From Bacillota bacterium (GTDB taxonomy: Bacteria > Bacillota > Clostridia > Christensenellales > Borkfalkiaceae): 6,812 nucleotides of DNA. The notes below the pieces were generated by a model, which saw only the letters and a list, made by a program, of their open reading frames with translations, ran no database searches and was not told the origin of the DNA. The stretch spans positions 1-6,812 of the forward strand of contig JAEYEN010000080.1 of NCBI GenBank assembly GCA_023403375.1. The letters are read 5' to 3'. Of the stretch, positions 1 through 6,422 are shown piece by piece (within the stretch, counting starts at the first letter, position 1; every line of letters starts with the position of its first letter). A program made the position numbers and the translations under genes.

Positions 1-1
1 C

Positions 2-343
2 GGCGTAAACGTTTCGGGCGGAAAAAAACAAAGGCTCTGTATTGCGAGCGCGCTTCTAAAAAACCCGAAAATACTTATTTTAGACGACTCTACCAGCGCG
101 GTAGACACCAAAACGGACGCGCTTATAAGAAAGGCGCTTAAAGAATATATACCGTCCACTACTAAAATTATAATCGCGCAAAGAATAGCGTCTATTCAGG
201 AAGCGGATAAAATTCTTATAATGGACGGCGGAACGATTACCGCTATGGGAACGCACGAACAATTATTAAAAACCAACGAGATATATCAGGAACTTTATTA
301 TTCGCAAAATAAAGCGTCCGAAAATACAGAGGAGGTGATGTGA
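2..343 (+). CDS. ABC exporter ATP-binding subunit, degenerate-site partner (3' end only)
   Basis: This is the last 113 residues of an ABC transporter nucleotide-binding domain; the membrane domain and Walker A lie left of the window. It opens inside the signature motif (VSGGK, residues 4-8 of the fragment, followed by KQR), then shows Walker B ILILD (24-28), a D-loop SAVD and an H-loop region IIIAQR. Two catalytic positions are altered: the residue after Walker B is Asp29 instead of Glu, and the switch His is Gln60. In the family these changes mark the degenerate-site subunit of heterodimeric exporters such as TM287 of TM287/TM288. The stop lies one base before the next start, and the last codons carry that gene's Shine-Dalgarno site, so the two are translationally linked. 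The last signature residue is Lys where Gln is usual. Role: half of an ATP-driven exporter in the cytoplasmic membrane. The substrate (drug, lipid or peptide) cannot be told. Family assignment is secure. Confidence 0.93.
   Translation, partial: GVNVSGGKKQRLCIASALLKNPKILILDDSTSAVDTKTDALIRKALKEYIPSTTKIIIAQRIASIQEADKILIMDGGTITAMGTHEQLLKTNEIYQELYYSQNKASENTEEVM
331..339 (+). promoter_or_regulatory. Strong Shine-Dalgarno site for the second ABC subunit
   Basis: GGAGGTGAT is a nine-base perfect complement to the usual 16S rRNA 3' end. It sits inside the last codons of the upstream ABC gene, 9 bases from the end of GGAGG to the ATG at 345. It fixes that ATG as the start over the in-frame ATGs at 357 and 384, and it suggests coupled translation of the two subunits. 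Confidence 0.85.
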
Positions 344-344
344 T

Positions 345-2321
345 ATGCCCCCTAAAATGACTGCTAAAAAAGGCGGCGCGGCTATGAAAGCCAAAAAAGG
401 CACGCTTAAAAGACTTTTAGGAATGTTATTCAAAAAGAATGCGGGAACACTTACCGTTATTTTGATTTGTCTTCTTATAAGCGCGGTAACGGGCGTTGCT
501 TCTTCGGTATTTTTAAATAAAGTGTTAAACACGCTTTTGGAAACGATAGGACTTATGAACCCGACGACGGGCACGGGGCTTTCCCCTGCCGAAGGCTGGG
601 CTTACGCGGCGCAATCGCTTATAAAAATATTTATCGCAATGGGCGTTGTTTACGGCGCGGGCGTGTTATCGAGTTTTATTTACACAAGGCTTATGGGCGC
701 GCTCACACAGACTTTCCTGCACCAGATGAGAACGGAAATGTTCGGGCGTATGCAATACTACCCTATCAGATTTTTCGACACGCATAAAACGGGCGACCTG
801 ATGAGTTGTTACACTAACGATACGGATGCGCTCCGTCAGTTAGTTTCGCAAAGCATACCGTCGCTTTGTTCGGCGCTCGTAAGTATTATTACTCTTCTGG
901 TAATAATGTTCAATTTCAGTATATGGCTGTCTTTGGTTATACTTTTCGGCGTGTTCGTAATGGCGCTTATAACCAAGTCGGTGGGCGGAAACAGCGCTAA
1001 ATTCTTTATGCGCCAGCAAATGTCTTTGGGTGCGGAAGAAGGTTATATTCAGGAAATGATGCAGGGTCAGAAGGTCGTTAAAGTTTTCTGCCACGAAGAA
1101 GAAACAATCGACGGCTTTAACGACAAAAACGAACAGTTGTATTCCGACGCGAGAAAAGCCAACACGTTTGCAAATATTCTGATGCCTATAATGGGTAACC
1201 TTGGCAACATATTATACGTGCTTATCGCCTTTATCGGCGGACTTTTAGTGGTAAGCGGCGCAAAGAACCTTACTTTCAGCGGTTTACAGGAATGCGACCC
1301 CCTGTCCTTCCTTGCGATTATAATGTCGTTTTTACCGATAAGCAAACAGTTCACCGGTCAGATTTCGCAGTGTTCGCAACAGTTAAACTCCGTTGTTATG
1401 GGACTTGCGGGCGCTTCCAGAATATTCGAACTTATGGACGAACAGCCCGAAACGGACGACGGTTACGTAACGCTTGTGCGTTGCCGTATCGGAGAAGACG
1501 GAACCATAACCGAATGTGAAGAACGCACGGGGCACTGGGCGTGGAAACATCCGCATAAAGCCGACGGAAGCGTAACGTATACCGAACTTAAAGGCGATAT
1601 ACAAATGTTTGACGTAGACTTTGCTTACGTGCCGGGTAAGGTTGTTCTGCACGACGTTTCGCTTTACGCGCACCCCGGTCAGAAAGTGGCGTTCGTCGGC
1701 GCGACGGGCGCAGGCAAAACCACGATTACAAACCTTATCAACAGATTTTACGATATTGCCGACGGCAAAATCAGATACGACGGAATTAACATAAACAAAA
1801 TCAAGAAAGCCGATTTAAGGTGTTCTCTGGGCATTGTTTTACAGGACACCAACCTGTTTACGGGAACGGTTATGGATAACATACGTTACGGCAGACTTAC
1901 GGCGACCGACGAAGAATGTATCGCGGCGGCAAAACTCGCTTATGCGGACGATTTTATTACCAGACTTCCTAACGGTTACAACACTATGTTAACCAGCGAC
2001 GGCGCAAACCTTTCGCAAGGTCAACGTCAACTTTTATCCATTGCGAGAGCGGCGGTTAAAGACGCGCCCGTTATGATTATGGACGAAGCGACTTCTTCTA
2101 TCGACACGCGTACCGAAGCGTTGGTTCAGAAAGGCACCGACAGACTTATGGAAGGCAGAACGGTTTTCGTTATAGCGCACAGGTTGTCCACGGTAAGGAA
2201 TTCCGACGTTATAATGGTTCTGGAATACGGCAACATTATAGAACGCGGCTCGCACGACGAACTTATCGCAAAGAAAGGAAAATATTATCAACTTTACACG
2301 GGCGCGTTTGAATTGGAGTAG
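345..2321 (+). CDS. Heterodimeric ABC exporter, catalytic-site subunit (fused membrane and ATPase domains)
   Basis: This is a complete 658-residue ABC half-transporter. A short Lys-rich cytoplasmic N-terminus (1-32) precedes an exporter membrane domain with helices near 33-57, 91-113, 168-190, 192-211, 280-303 and 319-332. The nucleotide-binding domain starts near 418. It has Walker A GATGAGKTT (452-460, Lys458), Q-loop Gln500, signature LSQGQ (556-560), Walker B VMIMD (576-580) followed by catalytic Glu581, D-loop SSID (584-587) and switch His612. Canonical catalytic residues combined with a non-canonical LSQGQ signature are the pattern of the TM288-type partner: its signature faces the degenerate site of the upstream protein, and its own Walker motifs form the active site. 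About 45 extra residues (roughly 373-417), Trp- and Glu-rich, lie between the membrane and ATPase domains; my impression is that many Clostridia exporters have such a linker. It is annotated only as a multidrug/lipid-type exporter because the substrate cannot be read. Confidence 0.95.
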   Translation: MPPKMTAKKGGAAMKAKKGTLKRLLGMLFKKNAGTLTVILICLLISAVTGVASSVFLNKVLNTLLETIGLMNPTTGTGLSPAEGWAYAAQSLIKIFIAMGVVYGAGVLSSFIYTRLMGALTQTFLHQMRTEMFGRMQYYPIRFFDTHKTGDLMSCYTNDTDALRQLVSQSIPSLCSALVSIITLLVIMFNFSIWLSLVILFGVFVMALITKSVGGNSAKFFMRQQMSLGAEEGYIQEMMQGQKVVKVFCHEEETIDGFNDKNEQLYSDARKANTFANILMPIMGNLGNILYVLIAFIGGLLVVSGAKNLTFSGLQECDPLSFLAIIMSFLPISKQFTGQISQCSQQLNSVVMGLAGASRIFELMDEQPETDDGYVTLVRCRIGEDGTITECEERTGHWAWKHPHKADGSVTYTELKGDIQMFDVDFAYVPGKVVLHDVSLYAHPGQKVAFVGATGAGKTTITNLINRFYDIADGKIRYDGININKIKKADLRCSLGIVLQDTNLFTGTVMDNIRYGRLTATDEECIAAAKLAYADDFITRLPNGYNTMLTSDGANLSQGQRQLLSIARAAVKDAPVMIMDEATSSIDTRTEALVQKGTDRLMEGRTVFVIAHRLSTVRNSDVIMVLEYGNIIERGSHDELIAKKGKYYQLYTGAFELE

Positions 2322-2367
2322 ATTGTTTGAATAATTGTTTTAATCGGAGTAGATTTCGGAGTAGATT
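2315..2367 (+). repeat. Three copies of GGAGTAGATT, two as a perfect 12-bp tandem repeat, before the radical SAM gene
   Basis: GGAGTAGATT occurs at 2315-2324 (across the ABC stop codon), 2346-2355 and 2358-2367. The last two form a perfect tandem duplication of TCGGAGTAGATT (2344-2355 and 2356-2367) that ends directly at the ATG at 2368. Each copy contains GGAG; the GGAG at 2358-2361 is 6 bases from the start and is the likely working Shine-Dalgarno site. ATTGTTT also repeats at a 12-base offset in the same gap (2322 and 2334), which suggests local slippage. Confidence 0.8.
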
Positions 2368-3222
2368 ATGGGTTGTGTTTTATGCCCCAACTTTTGCAAT
2401 ATAGACAAAGAAAAAAGAACAGGCTTTTGCGGTACGGACGGAAAAATTCGTATCGCAAAATTTTATCTTCACCCTTTTGAAGAACCTTGCGTTTCGGGAA
2501 AAAACGGTTCCGGAACGGTGTTTTTCTGCGGCTGTAATTTAAGGTGCGCATTCTGTCAGAACTACGAATTATCGCGCGCTATGCGGGGCAAAACAATAAC
2601 CGAAAGCGAACTTGCGGATATTTTCAGGGAACTTGAACAAAAAGGCGCACACAATATAAACCTTGTTTCCCCTACGCAGTTTTCGGATAAAATTATAAAC
2701 GCGTTAAAGATTTATAAACCGCGCGTTCCGGTAGTTTACAACACTAACGGATACGAAAACGTGGAAATTCTTGAAAAACTTTGCGACTATGTGGACGTCT
2801 TTCTGCCCGACCTTAAATTTTATTCTCCGCTTATATCAAAACGTTATTGCGGAAAAGAAGATTACTTTGAAAAGGCGTTTAAGGCAATACTTTTTATGGC
2901 GAACAAGCCGCTTATTTTCGATAAAGACGGAATGATAACAAGCGGAACGATAGTCCGCCACCTTGTTTTACCGCAAGGCACGGTGGACAGTATGAAAATT
3001 CTTGACGAGTTAAGCGTTATTAAAGACAAAATATATTTAAACGTAATGAGCCAATACACTCCTTTCGGAGATTTAAAAAATCTGCCCGAACTTAACAGAA
3101 AAATCACCAGACGCGAATACGAAAAGGTTTTAGATTACGCTATGGCATTAGGCTTTACGAATATGTTTTACCAAAAATACAAAAGCGCAGACGAAAAATA
3201 TATCCCCGAATGGGACTTTTAA
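2368..3222 (+). CDS. PflX-like radical SAM protein (pyruvate formate-lyase activase-related)
   Basis: This is a 284-residue radical SAM enzyme. The SAM-cluster motif CxxxCxxC is C56-N-L-R-C60-A-F-C63, preceded by GTVFFCG, which adds a fourth nearby cysteine (C54). The N-terminus carries further cysteines in CxxCPxxC (3, 6, 10) and C21-G, a pattern typical of the PflX family (COG1313), whose founding annotation is a pyruvate formate-lyase activating enzyme homologue. The segment NLVSPTQF (98-105) fits the glycine-radical-activase-like barrel, as do the later NTNGYE (125-130) and FLPDLK (145-150). Length is about normal for the family. The start is fixed by a GGAG 6 bases upstream. It lies 46 bp after the exporter gene on the same strand and could share its transcript; a hairpin terminator follows at 3371. 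No glycyl-radical enzyme gene is present here, so PFL activation is not supported. The physiological substrate of the PflX group is, to my knowledge, not established. Confidence 0.9.
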   Translation: MGCVLCPNFCNIDKEKRTGFCGTDGKIRIAKFYLHPFEEPCVSGKNGSGTVFFCGCNLRCAFCQNYELSRAMRGKTITESELADIFRELEQKGAHNINLVSPTQFSDKIINALKIYKPRVPVVYNTNGYENVEILEKLCDYVDVFLPDLKFYSPLISKRYCGKEDYFEKAFKAILFMANKPLIFDKDGMITSGTIVRHLVLPQGTVDSMKILDELSVIKDKIYLNVMSQYTPFGDLKNLPELNRKITRREYEKVLDYAMALGFTNMFYQKYKSADEKYIPEWDF

Positions 3223-3340
3223 CCCGCTTTCCGCCGTTAAAAACGCTATAAAAACAAAAACAACATCAATATGCTAAGCCAATCGGAATAAGTCAGAATA
3301 AACCGATACGCAAATATCGGAAAAACAAATCGACTCTATC

Positions 3341-3377
3341 GACAATAATATAAAAAACGACAGTAATATAAAAAACG
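3341..3377. repeat. Imperfect tandem repeat, 19-bp units at 18-bp period
   Basis: GACAATAATATAAAAAACG (3341-3359) is followed by the same sequence with one change (A to G at the fifth base, 3359-3377), sharing the junction G. The end of the second unit forms the outer part of the left arm of the terminator hairpin, so the repeat may be a by-product of local duplication at the terminator. Confidence 0.65.
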
Positions 3378-3410
3378 CTTTTGAAATTATCAAAAGCGTT
3401 TTTGTTTTTC
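3371..3410 (+). terminator. Rho-independent terminator after the radical SAM gene, possibly bidirectional
   Basis: AAAAACGCTTTTGA (3371-3384) pairs perfectly over 14 bp with 3390-3403 around a five-base loop AATTA. The stem is followed by a T-rich run (TTTTTGTTTTTCT, beginning within the stem). It lies about 150 bp past the radical SAM stop. The A-rich left flank gives a U-rich tract on the other strand as well, so it may also stop leftward transcription coming from the methyltransferase gene about 180 bp away. Confidence 0.88.
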
Positions 3411-3581
3411 TGAATTTGATTTTTATAAATATGATTTTTGTCTTGCGATTATTTTTTGACTTTTGCAGTTTTAAGCCGCACGTCGGTATTTAACATCAAG
3501 CGGAAATTATCGCCATGCTTTTATAAAAGGAGCGTATGTTTTCCTGTTACTTTTTCCTTTTACTGTTTATTAAGCCTTGAC

Positions 3582-4493
3582 TTAAAGATTGCTGTTTCTC
3601 TCAAAAAAAACACCGTTCTCGTAACCCTGAATGGTTTTATCGGTTTCTGCGGTTAAAAGACGTTTTTCAGCCCAGCCGCAGTACAACGGATTTTGTTCTA
3701 TATCGATAAAATTTCTATTGAGTTTTTTACACACTACCCCCGTGGTTCCGCTGCCTGCAAAGGGGTCTAACACCAAGTCGCCCTCGTCGGAACTTGCGAG
3801 CACTAATTTTGCGATTAACTTCTCGGGCTTTTGCGTGGGGTGAGCGGTGTTTTCGGGCATTGACCAATACGGAACGGATAAGTCGTCCCAAAAATTTGAG
3901 GGGCAAGTCAGGCGGAATTTACCGTCTTTCGTATTTTCCCAGTCTTTGGGTTTACCGTTTTCTTTATAAGGCGCAAGCACTTTTTTACGTTGTTTCACAA
4001 GGTCGAGATTGAACTTATAATCTTCGCCCACGGTTGCAAAATAAACGTCTTCCAAACAATTCTTCCAATTCTTTTTTGCACCCCTGCCTTTTTCACGCTG
4101 CCACGTTATGCGGTTTCTTAAAATAAAATGTTTTTTTAAAACCTCGCCGATAACGACCGAACTTTTCCAGTCGCAACAAACGTAAACGCTTGCGGTAGGT
4201 TTTAGTTTAGGGAGCACGGCGGCTATCCATTTTTCGGTATATTCTTCGTACGCCCTATCGTCTGTTTTTTTAAAACTGTTGCCGTGAAAATACTTGTCGA
4301 TATTATACGGCGGGTCAACAATCAAAAGGTCCACGGTCTTGTCGTCTAACTTTTTAAGCGCGGAAAAAGTATCGCCTATTATCGTTTTATTAAGCGGAAG
4401 GCTATCCGTATCCTTTTCGTAAACTGCGTTTGACAGTAACTCTTCCGCTTCGTTAAGCGCAAAGTCTATGGTCTTATTTCTTTTTGATTTCAT
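3582..4493 (-). CDS. Beta-class DNA methyltransferase (probably N6-adenine), possibly orphan
   Basis: This is a 303-residue site-specific DNA methyltransferase. Catalytic motif IV is DPPY (60-63, after VDLLIV), and the SAM-binding motif I is DPFAGSGT (243-250, after DLVL), with HPTQKP (218-223) just before it in the motif X region. Motif IV before motif I is the beta order of the N6/N4 family; DPPY favours adenine-N6 over cytosine-N4, where SPPY is usual. The segment between (about 130-215, rich in Trp, Lys and Asp) should hold the target-recognition region, but I cannot read the recognition sequence. The ATG lies inside the last codons of rho with a 20-bp overlap, and I see no good Shine-Dalgarno site before it, so translation may depend on ribosomes finishing rho. 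No restriction endonuclease is visible next to it. It could instead belong to a system whose nuclease is elsewhere. Confidence 0.92.
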   Translation of the reverse strand: MKSKRNKTIDFALNEAEELLSNAVYEKDTDSLPLNKTIIGDTFSALKKLDDKTVDLLIVDPPYNIDKYFHGNSFKKTDDRAYEEYTEKWIAAVLPKLKPTASVYVCCDWKSSVVIGEVLKKHFILRNRITWQREKGRGAKKNWKNCLEDVYFATVGEDYKFNLDLVKQRKKVLAPYKENGKPKDWENTKDGKFRLTCPSNFWDDLSVPYWSMPENTAHPTQKPEKLIAKLVLASSDEGDLVLDPFAGSGTTGVVCKKLNRNFIDIEQNPLYCGWAEKRLLTAETDKTIQGYENGVFFERNSNL

Positions 4494-5913
4494 ATTCGTT
4501 GTTATAAATTTTAAGCCAGCCGTCCAACTTATTGCAAAGGTCGTCGTTGTCTTTCGATTTCTTCATCATTTCTATAATAACGTCCGTCGCGTTCTCTTTT
4601 TCGGAAAGTACTTTGCGCAATTTGAACACCGCGTCGGATTCTTTTTCCGAAAGCAACAAGTCGTCTTTTCTCGTGCCGGATTTATATATGTCTATCGCGG
4701 GGAAAATACGTTTTTCGGAAAGTTCTCTCGACAGGTGAATTTCCATATTGCCCGTACCTTTGAACTCTTCAAAAATAACGTCGTCCATACGGCTTCCCGT
4801 TTCGATAAGCGCAGTCGATAAAATAGTAAGACTTCCGCCGTTTTCTATATTTCTCGCCGCACCGAAAAAGCGCTTGGGCATTTGAAGCGCGTTCGTGTCA
4901 AGTCCGCCCGAAAGCGTTCTTCCGCTCGGTTCTGCCGAATTATTATAGGCGCGCACAAGACGGGTGATGGAATCCATTAAAATAACCACGTTCTGCCCTG
5001 CTTCGACAAGTCTTTTCGCGTTGTTTATAACGAGTTCCGCCGCCTTTTTATGGTGTTCGGGATTCTCGTCAAAAGTAGAAAACACCACTTCGCTTTCTAT
5101 ATCGCGTTTGAAATCGGTAACTTCTTCGGGACGTTCGTCTATCAGAAGAATTATAAGTTTTATGTCTTTATAATTTGTTTCTATTGATTTCGCAATCTTT
5201 TTTAAGAGCGTGGTTTTGCCCGTTTTAGGCGGTGCGACTATAAGTCCGCGCTGTCCCATTCCTAACGGACAGAAAAGGTCTATACACCTTAACGATATGT
5301 CGTTCTCGCCTGCCACTTCGAGTTTTATCCTGTCGGTCGGATAATAAGGAATAAGGTCGTCAAAGTTAGGTCTTAAAGTCGTTTCACCCGGCACCTTTCC
5401 GTTTATCGTAATAATTTCCTGCAACGCCGCTAATTCTCTGCCGCGCAGTTTTTGGGCTACGCACCTGATTGTATCGCCGCGTTTTAAGTTGTGCTTTCTT
5501 ATAATCTGGTTGGAAACGTAAATATCTTTGTCGGAATTTTCGTAATTATTAACTCGTAAAAATCCGTATCCCGAAATGCATAATTCCAGCACGCCTTCTG
5601 TTTCAAAGGGTCCGTTGTCCTCGCTTGGGTCGATAGCCTTATATTTCCTTATCGGTCTGTCTGTTTTGGTATAGTCCACGTCGTCGTCAGAAGCGATAAA
5701 TTGAGATAAATCTATCTTGATTTTGGTCGGCGCGCCCTTGTTTGTAAATTCGGGCTGCAATTTGCCCTGTTGTATAGCGATAATGTTCTCGATTAAGTCT
5801 TCTTTGGAACGACCGCTGGGACCTTTAACGCCGATAACCCTGCCTAACTCGCGCAGAATGCTTAAATGCTGTTTTTCAAGCATTTCCGTACTGAAATCTA
5901 CGAACTTAATCAT
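4474..5913 (-). CDS. rho: Transcription termination factor Rho
   Basis: This is a complete Rho helicase of 479 residues from the ATG at 5913, somewhat longer than the roughly 420 residues of E. coli or B. subtilis Rho. The Rho_N/SAP-like domain is at about 15-50, followed by a charged linker, and the cold-shock RNA-binding domain is at about 105-170 (GYGFLR 115-120). The RecA-like ATPase core follows, with Walker A PPKTGKT (228-234), Walker [13 protein letters not shown] (256-267, Glu260 at the catalytic position), MDSITRL (313-319), LSGGLD (334-339), the R-loop/arginine-finger region FKGTGNM...RELSEKR (384-402) and SGTRKDDLL (412-420). Hexameric Rho binds C-rich nascent RNA and releases stalled transcripts. 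The start at 5913 has AGAGG five bases upstream; the in-frame ATG at 5949 has none. Differences from E. coli are Thr231 for Ala182 in Walker A and Phe268 for Met219. The methyltransferase gene overlaps its 3' end. Confidence 0.97.
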   Translation of the reverse strand: MIKFVDFSTEMLEKQHLSILRELGRVIGVKGPSGRSKEDLIENIIAIQQGKLQPEFTNKGAPTKIKIDLSQFIASDDDVDYTKTDRPIRKYKAIDPSEDNGPFETEGVLELCISGYGFLRVNNYENSDKDIYVSNQIIRKHNLKRGDTIRCVAQKLRGRELAALQEIITINGKVPGETTLRPNFDDLIPYYPTDRIKLEVAGENDISLRCIDLFCPLGMGQRGLIVAPPKTGKTTLLKKIAKSIETNYKDIKLIILLIDERPEEVTDFKRDIESEVVFSTFDENPEHHKKAAELVINNAKRLVEAGQNVVILMDSITRLVRAYNNSAEPSGRTLSGGLDTNALQMPKRFFGAARNIENGGSLTILSTALIETGSRMDDVIFEEFKGTGNMEIHLSRELSEKRIFPAIDIYKSGTRKDDLLLSEKESDAVFKLRKVLSEKENATDVIIEMMKKSKDNDDLCNKLDGWLKIYNNEYEIKKK

Positions 5914-5923
5914 ATCAACCTCT
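5914..5923 (-). promoter_or_regulatory. Shine-Dalgarno site that fixes the rho start
   Basis: On the minus strand AGAGGTTGAT runs directly into the ATG at 5913, leaving five bases between AGAGG and the start. The alternative in-frame ATG 12 codons upstream (5949) is preceded by AT-rich sequence without any GGAGG-like element. This selects the 479-residue Rho. Confidence 0.75.
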
Positions 5924-6071
5924 GAATTTGAATTTCTGACAAATCTCATAACTGAACCAAACTTTTAATTAACTTTATAATTGAATTTAAAAAATATAAA
6001 ATAAAAATATCAAAAAATAACAACACCAGACGACTTTAAAATTTTAAAAACGTAAAATTACAAAACGTAAC

Positions 6072-6100
6072 ATTATAAAATAGAACTTTTCAATTTTAAA
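6072..6100 (-). promoter_or_regulatory. Candidate sigma-A-type promoter for rho
   Basis: On the minus strand TTTAAA (6100-6095) is followed after 17 bases by a perfect TATAAT (6077-6072). Transcription would begin near 6065, giving a leader of about 150 bases before the rho start. The -35 is weak and the region is AT-rich, so chance matches are likely. It is the best-spaced candidate I found by eye. Confidence 0.35.
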
Positions 6101-6151
6101 TATCGCGCGGATTTTTATTAAAAATAATTGTTAAAACTTGTAAAATCGAGA

Positions 6152-6286
6152 ACTGCAATACGTCTGAAAGCACCTGTTCGCCACAGAAAAATGTAAAAAA
6201 ATATGACCGTATACGAATTATCAGACAGGTGCAGCAAAACGAAAAAAATGAACGACGCCGATGATTTAGCCGGCGCTTACCGCAGT
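6152..6286. other. Inverted-repeat cluster, possible structured leader or small RNA
   Basis: Several complementary segments crowd this less AT-rich island. GCACCTGT (6170-6177) pairs with ACAGGTGC (6225-6232). GTCTGA (6162-6167) pairs with TCAGAC (6221-6226), and CTGCA (6153-6157) with TGCAG (6230-6234); these two can form together but exclude the first pairing, because they share bases 6225-6226 and 6230-6232. A GC-rich hairpin CGCCG/CGGCG lies at 6256-6260 and 6271-6275, ACTGC/GCAGT could close the whole element (6152-6156 and 6282-6286), and CGTATACG (6208-6215) is a palindrome. I do not recognise a known RNA family such as a T-box, SRP RNA or tmRNA. The strand is undetermined. If leftward, it would sit upstream of rho behind promoter-like sequences near 6291-6319. 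Confidence 0.35.
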
Positions 6287-6290
6287 ATTT

Positions 6291-6319
6291 ATTATATAAC
6301 TCTTATCAACATAATAATA
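6291..6319 (-). promoter_or_regulatory. Weak promoter-like -10 boxes upstream of the inverted-repeat cluster
   Basis: On the minus strand TATTAT (6319-6314, in the context TTGTGGTATTAT) and a perfect TATAAT (6296-6291) lie just upstream of the inverted-repeat island. Neither has a good -35 at the right distance. They would allow leftward transcription through the island, but the support is only base resemblance in AT-rich DNA. Confidence 0.22.
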
Positions 6320-6422
6320 CCACAATATTTTGAAAAAGGTACTGTTTTTTTAAAATTTTATAAAAAAAATAAAACTTTTATCCAAATAATGGAACACCAA
6401 GAAAAATTAAAGAAAAAAGAAA

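Larger units (their letters stand above)
3223..3581. other. Convergent intergenic region, no convincing gene
   Basis: This stretch separates the rightward radical SAM gene from the leftward methyltransferase gene. It contains an 18-base-period AT-rich direct repeat (3341-3377), a strong hairpin terminator (3371-3410), a small 6-bp hairpin CCGATA/TATCGG (3303-3308 and 3315-3320), and a 14-codon reading frame at 3536 behind AAAAGGAG that may be chance. I see no longer gene with a ribosome-binding site on either strand. Confidence 0.7.

Noticed and set aside
2344..3377. CRISPR-like array
   Set aside because: The repeats at 2344-2367 and 3341-3377 are adjacent duplications without spacers and are unrelated to each other.
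3438..3656. 72-codon plus-strand reading frame in the convergent gap
   Set aside because: It runs into the 3' end of the methyltransferase gene on the other strand, lacks a ribosome-binding site and has no familiar motif.
3582..4493. Complete restriction-modification system
   Set aside because: Only the methyltransferase is present. The neighbours are rho and a gap, and no nuclease-like frame is found within the window.
4468..4821. 117-codon plus-strand reading frame opposite rho
   Set aside because: It is antisense to the conserved C-terminal part of rho, with Phe/Val/Arg-rich shadow composition.
5914..5949. Longer Rho starting at the ATG at 5949 (491 residues)
   Set aside because: There is no Shine-Dalgarno site before it, whereas the ATG at 5913 has AGAGG at good spacing. 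The extra 12 residues do not resemble the Rho N-terminus.
6152..6286. Known RNA such as T-box, SRP RNA, tmRNA or a c-di-GMP riboswitch
   Set aside because: The consensus motifs I know for these (for example the T-box GGTGG anti-terminator, the SRP GGAAGGAAGCAGC-type loop, the tmRNA 3' end) are not present on either strand.
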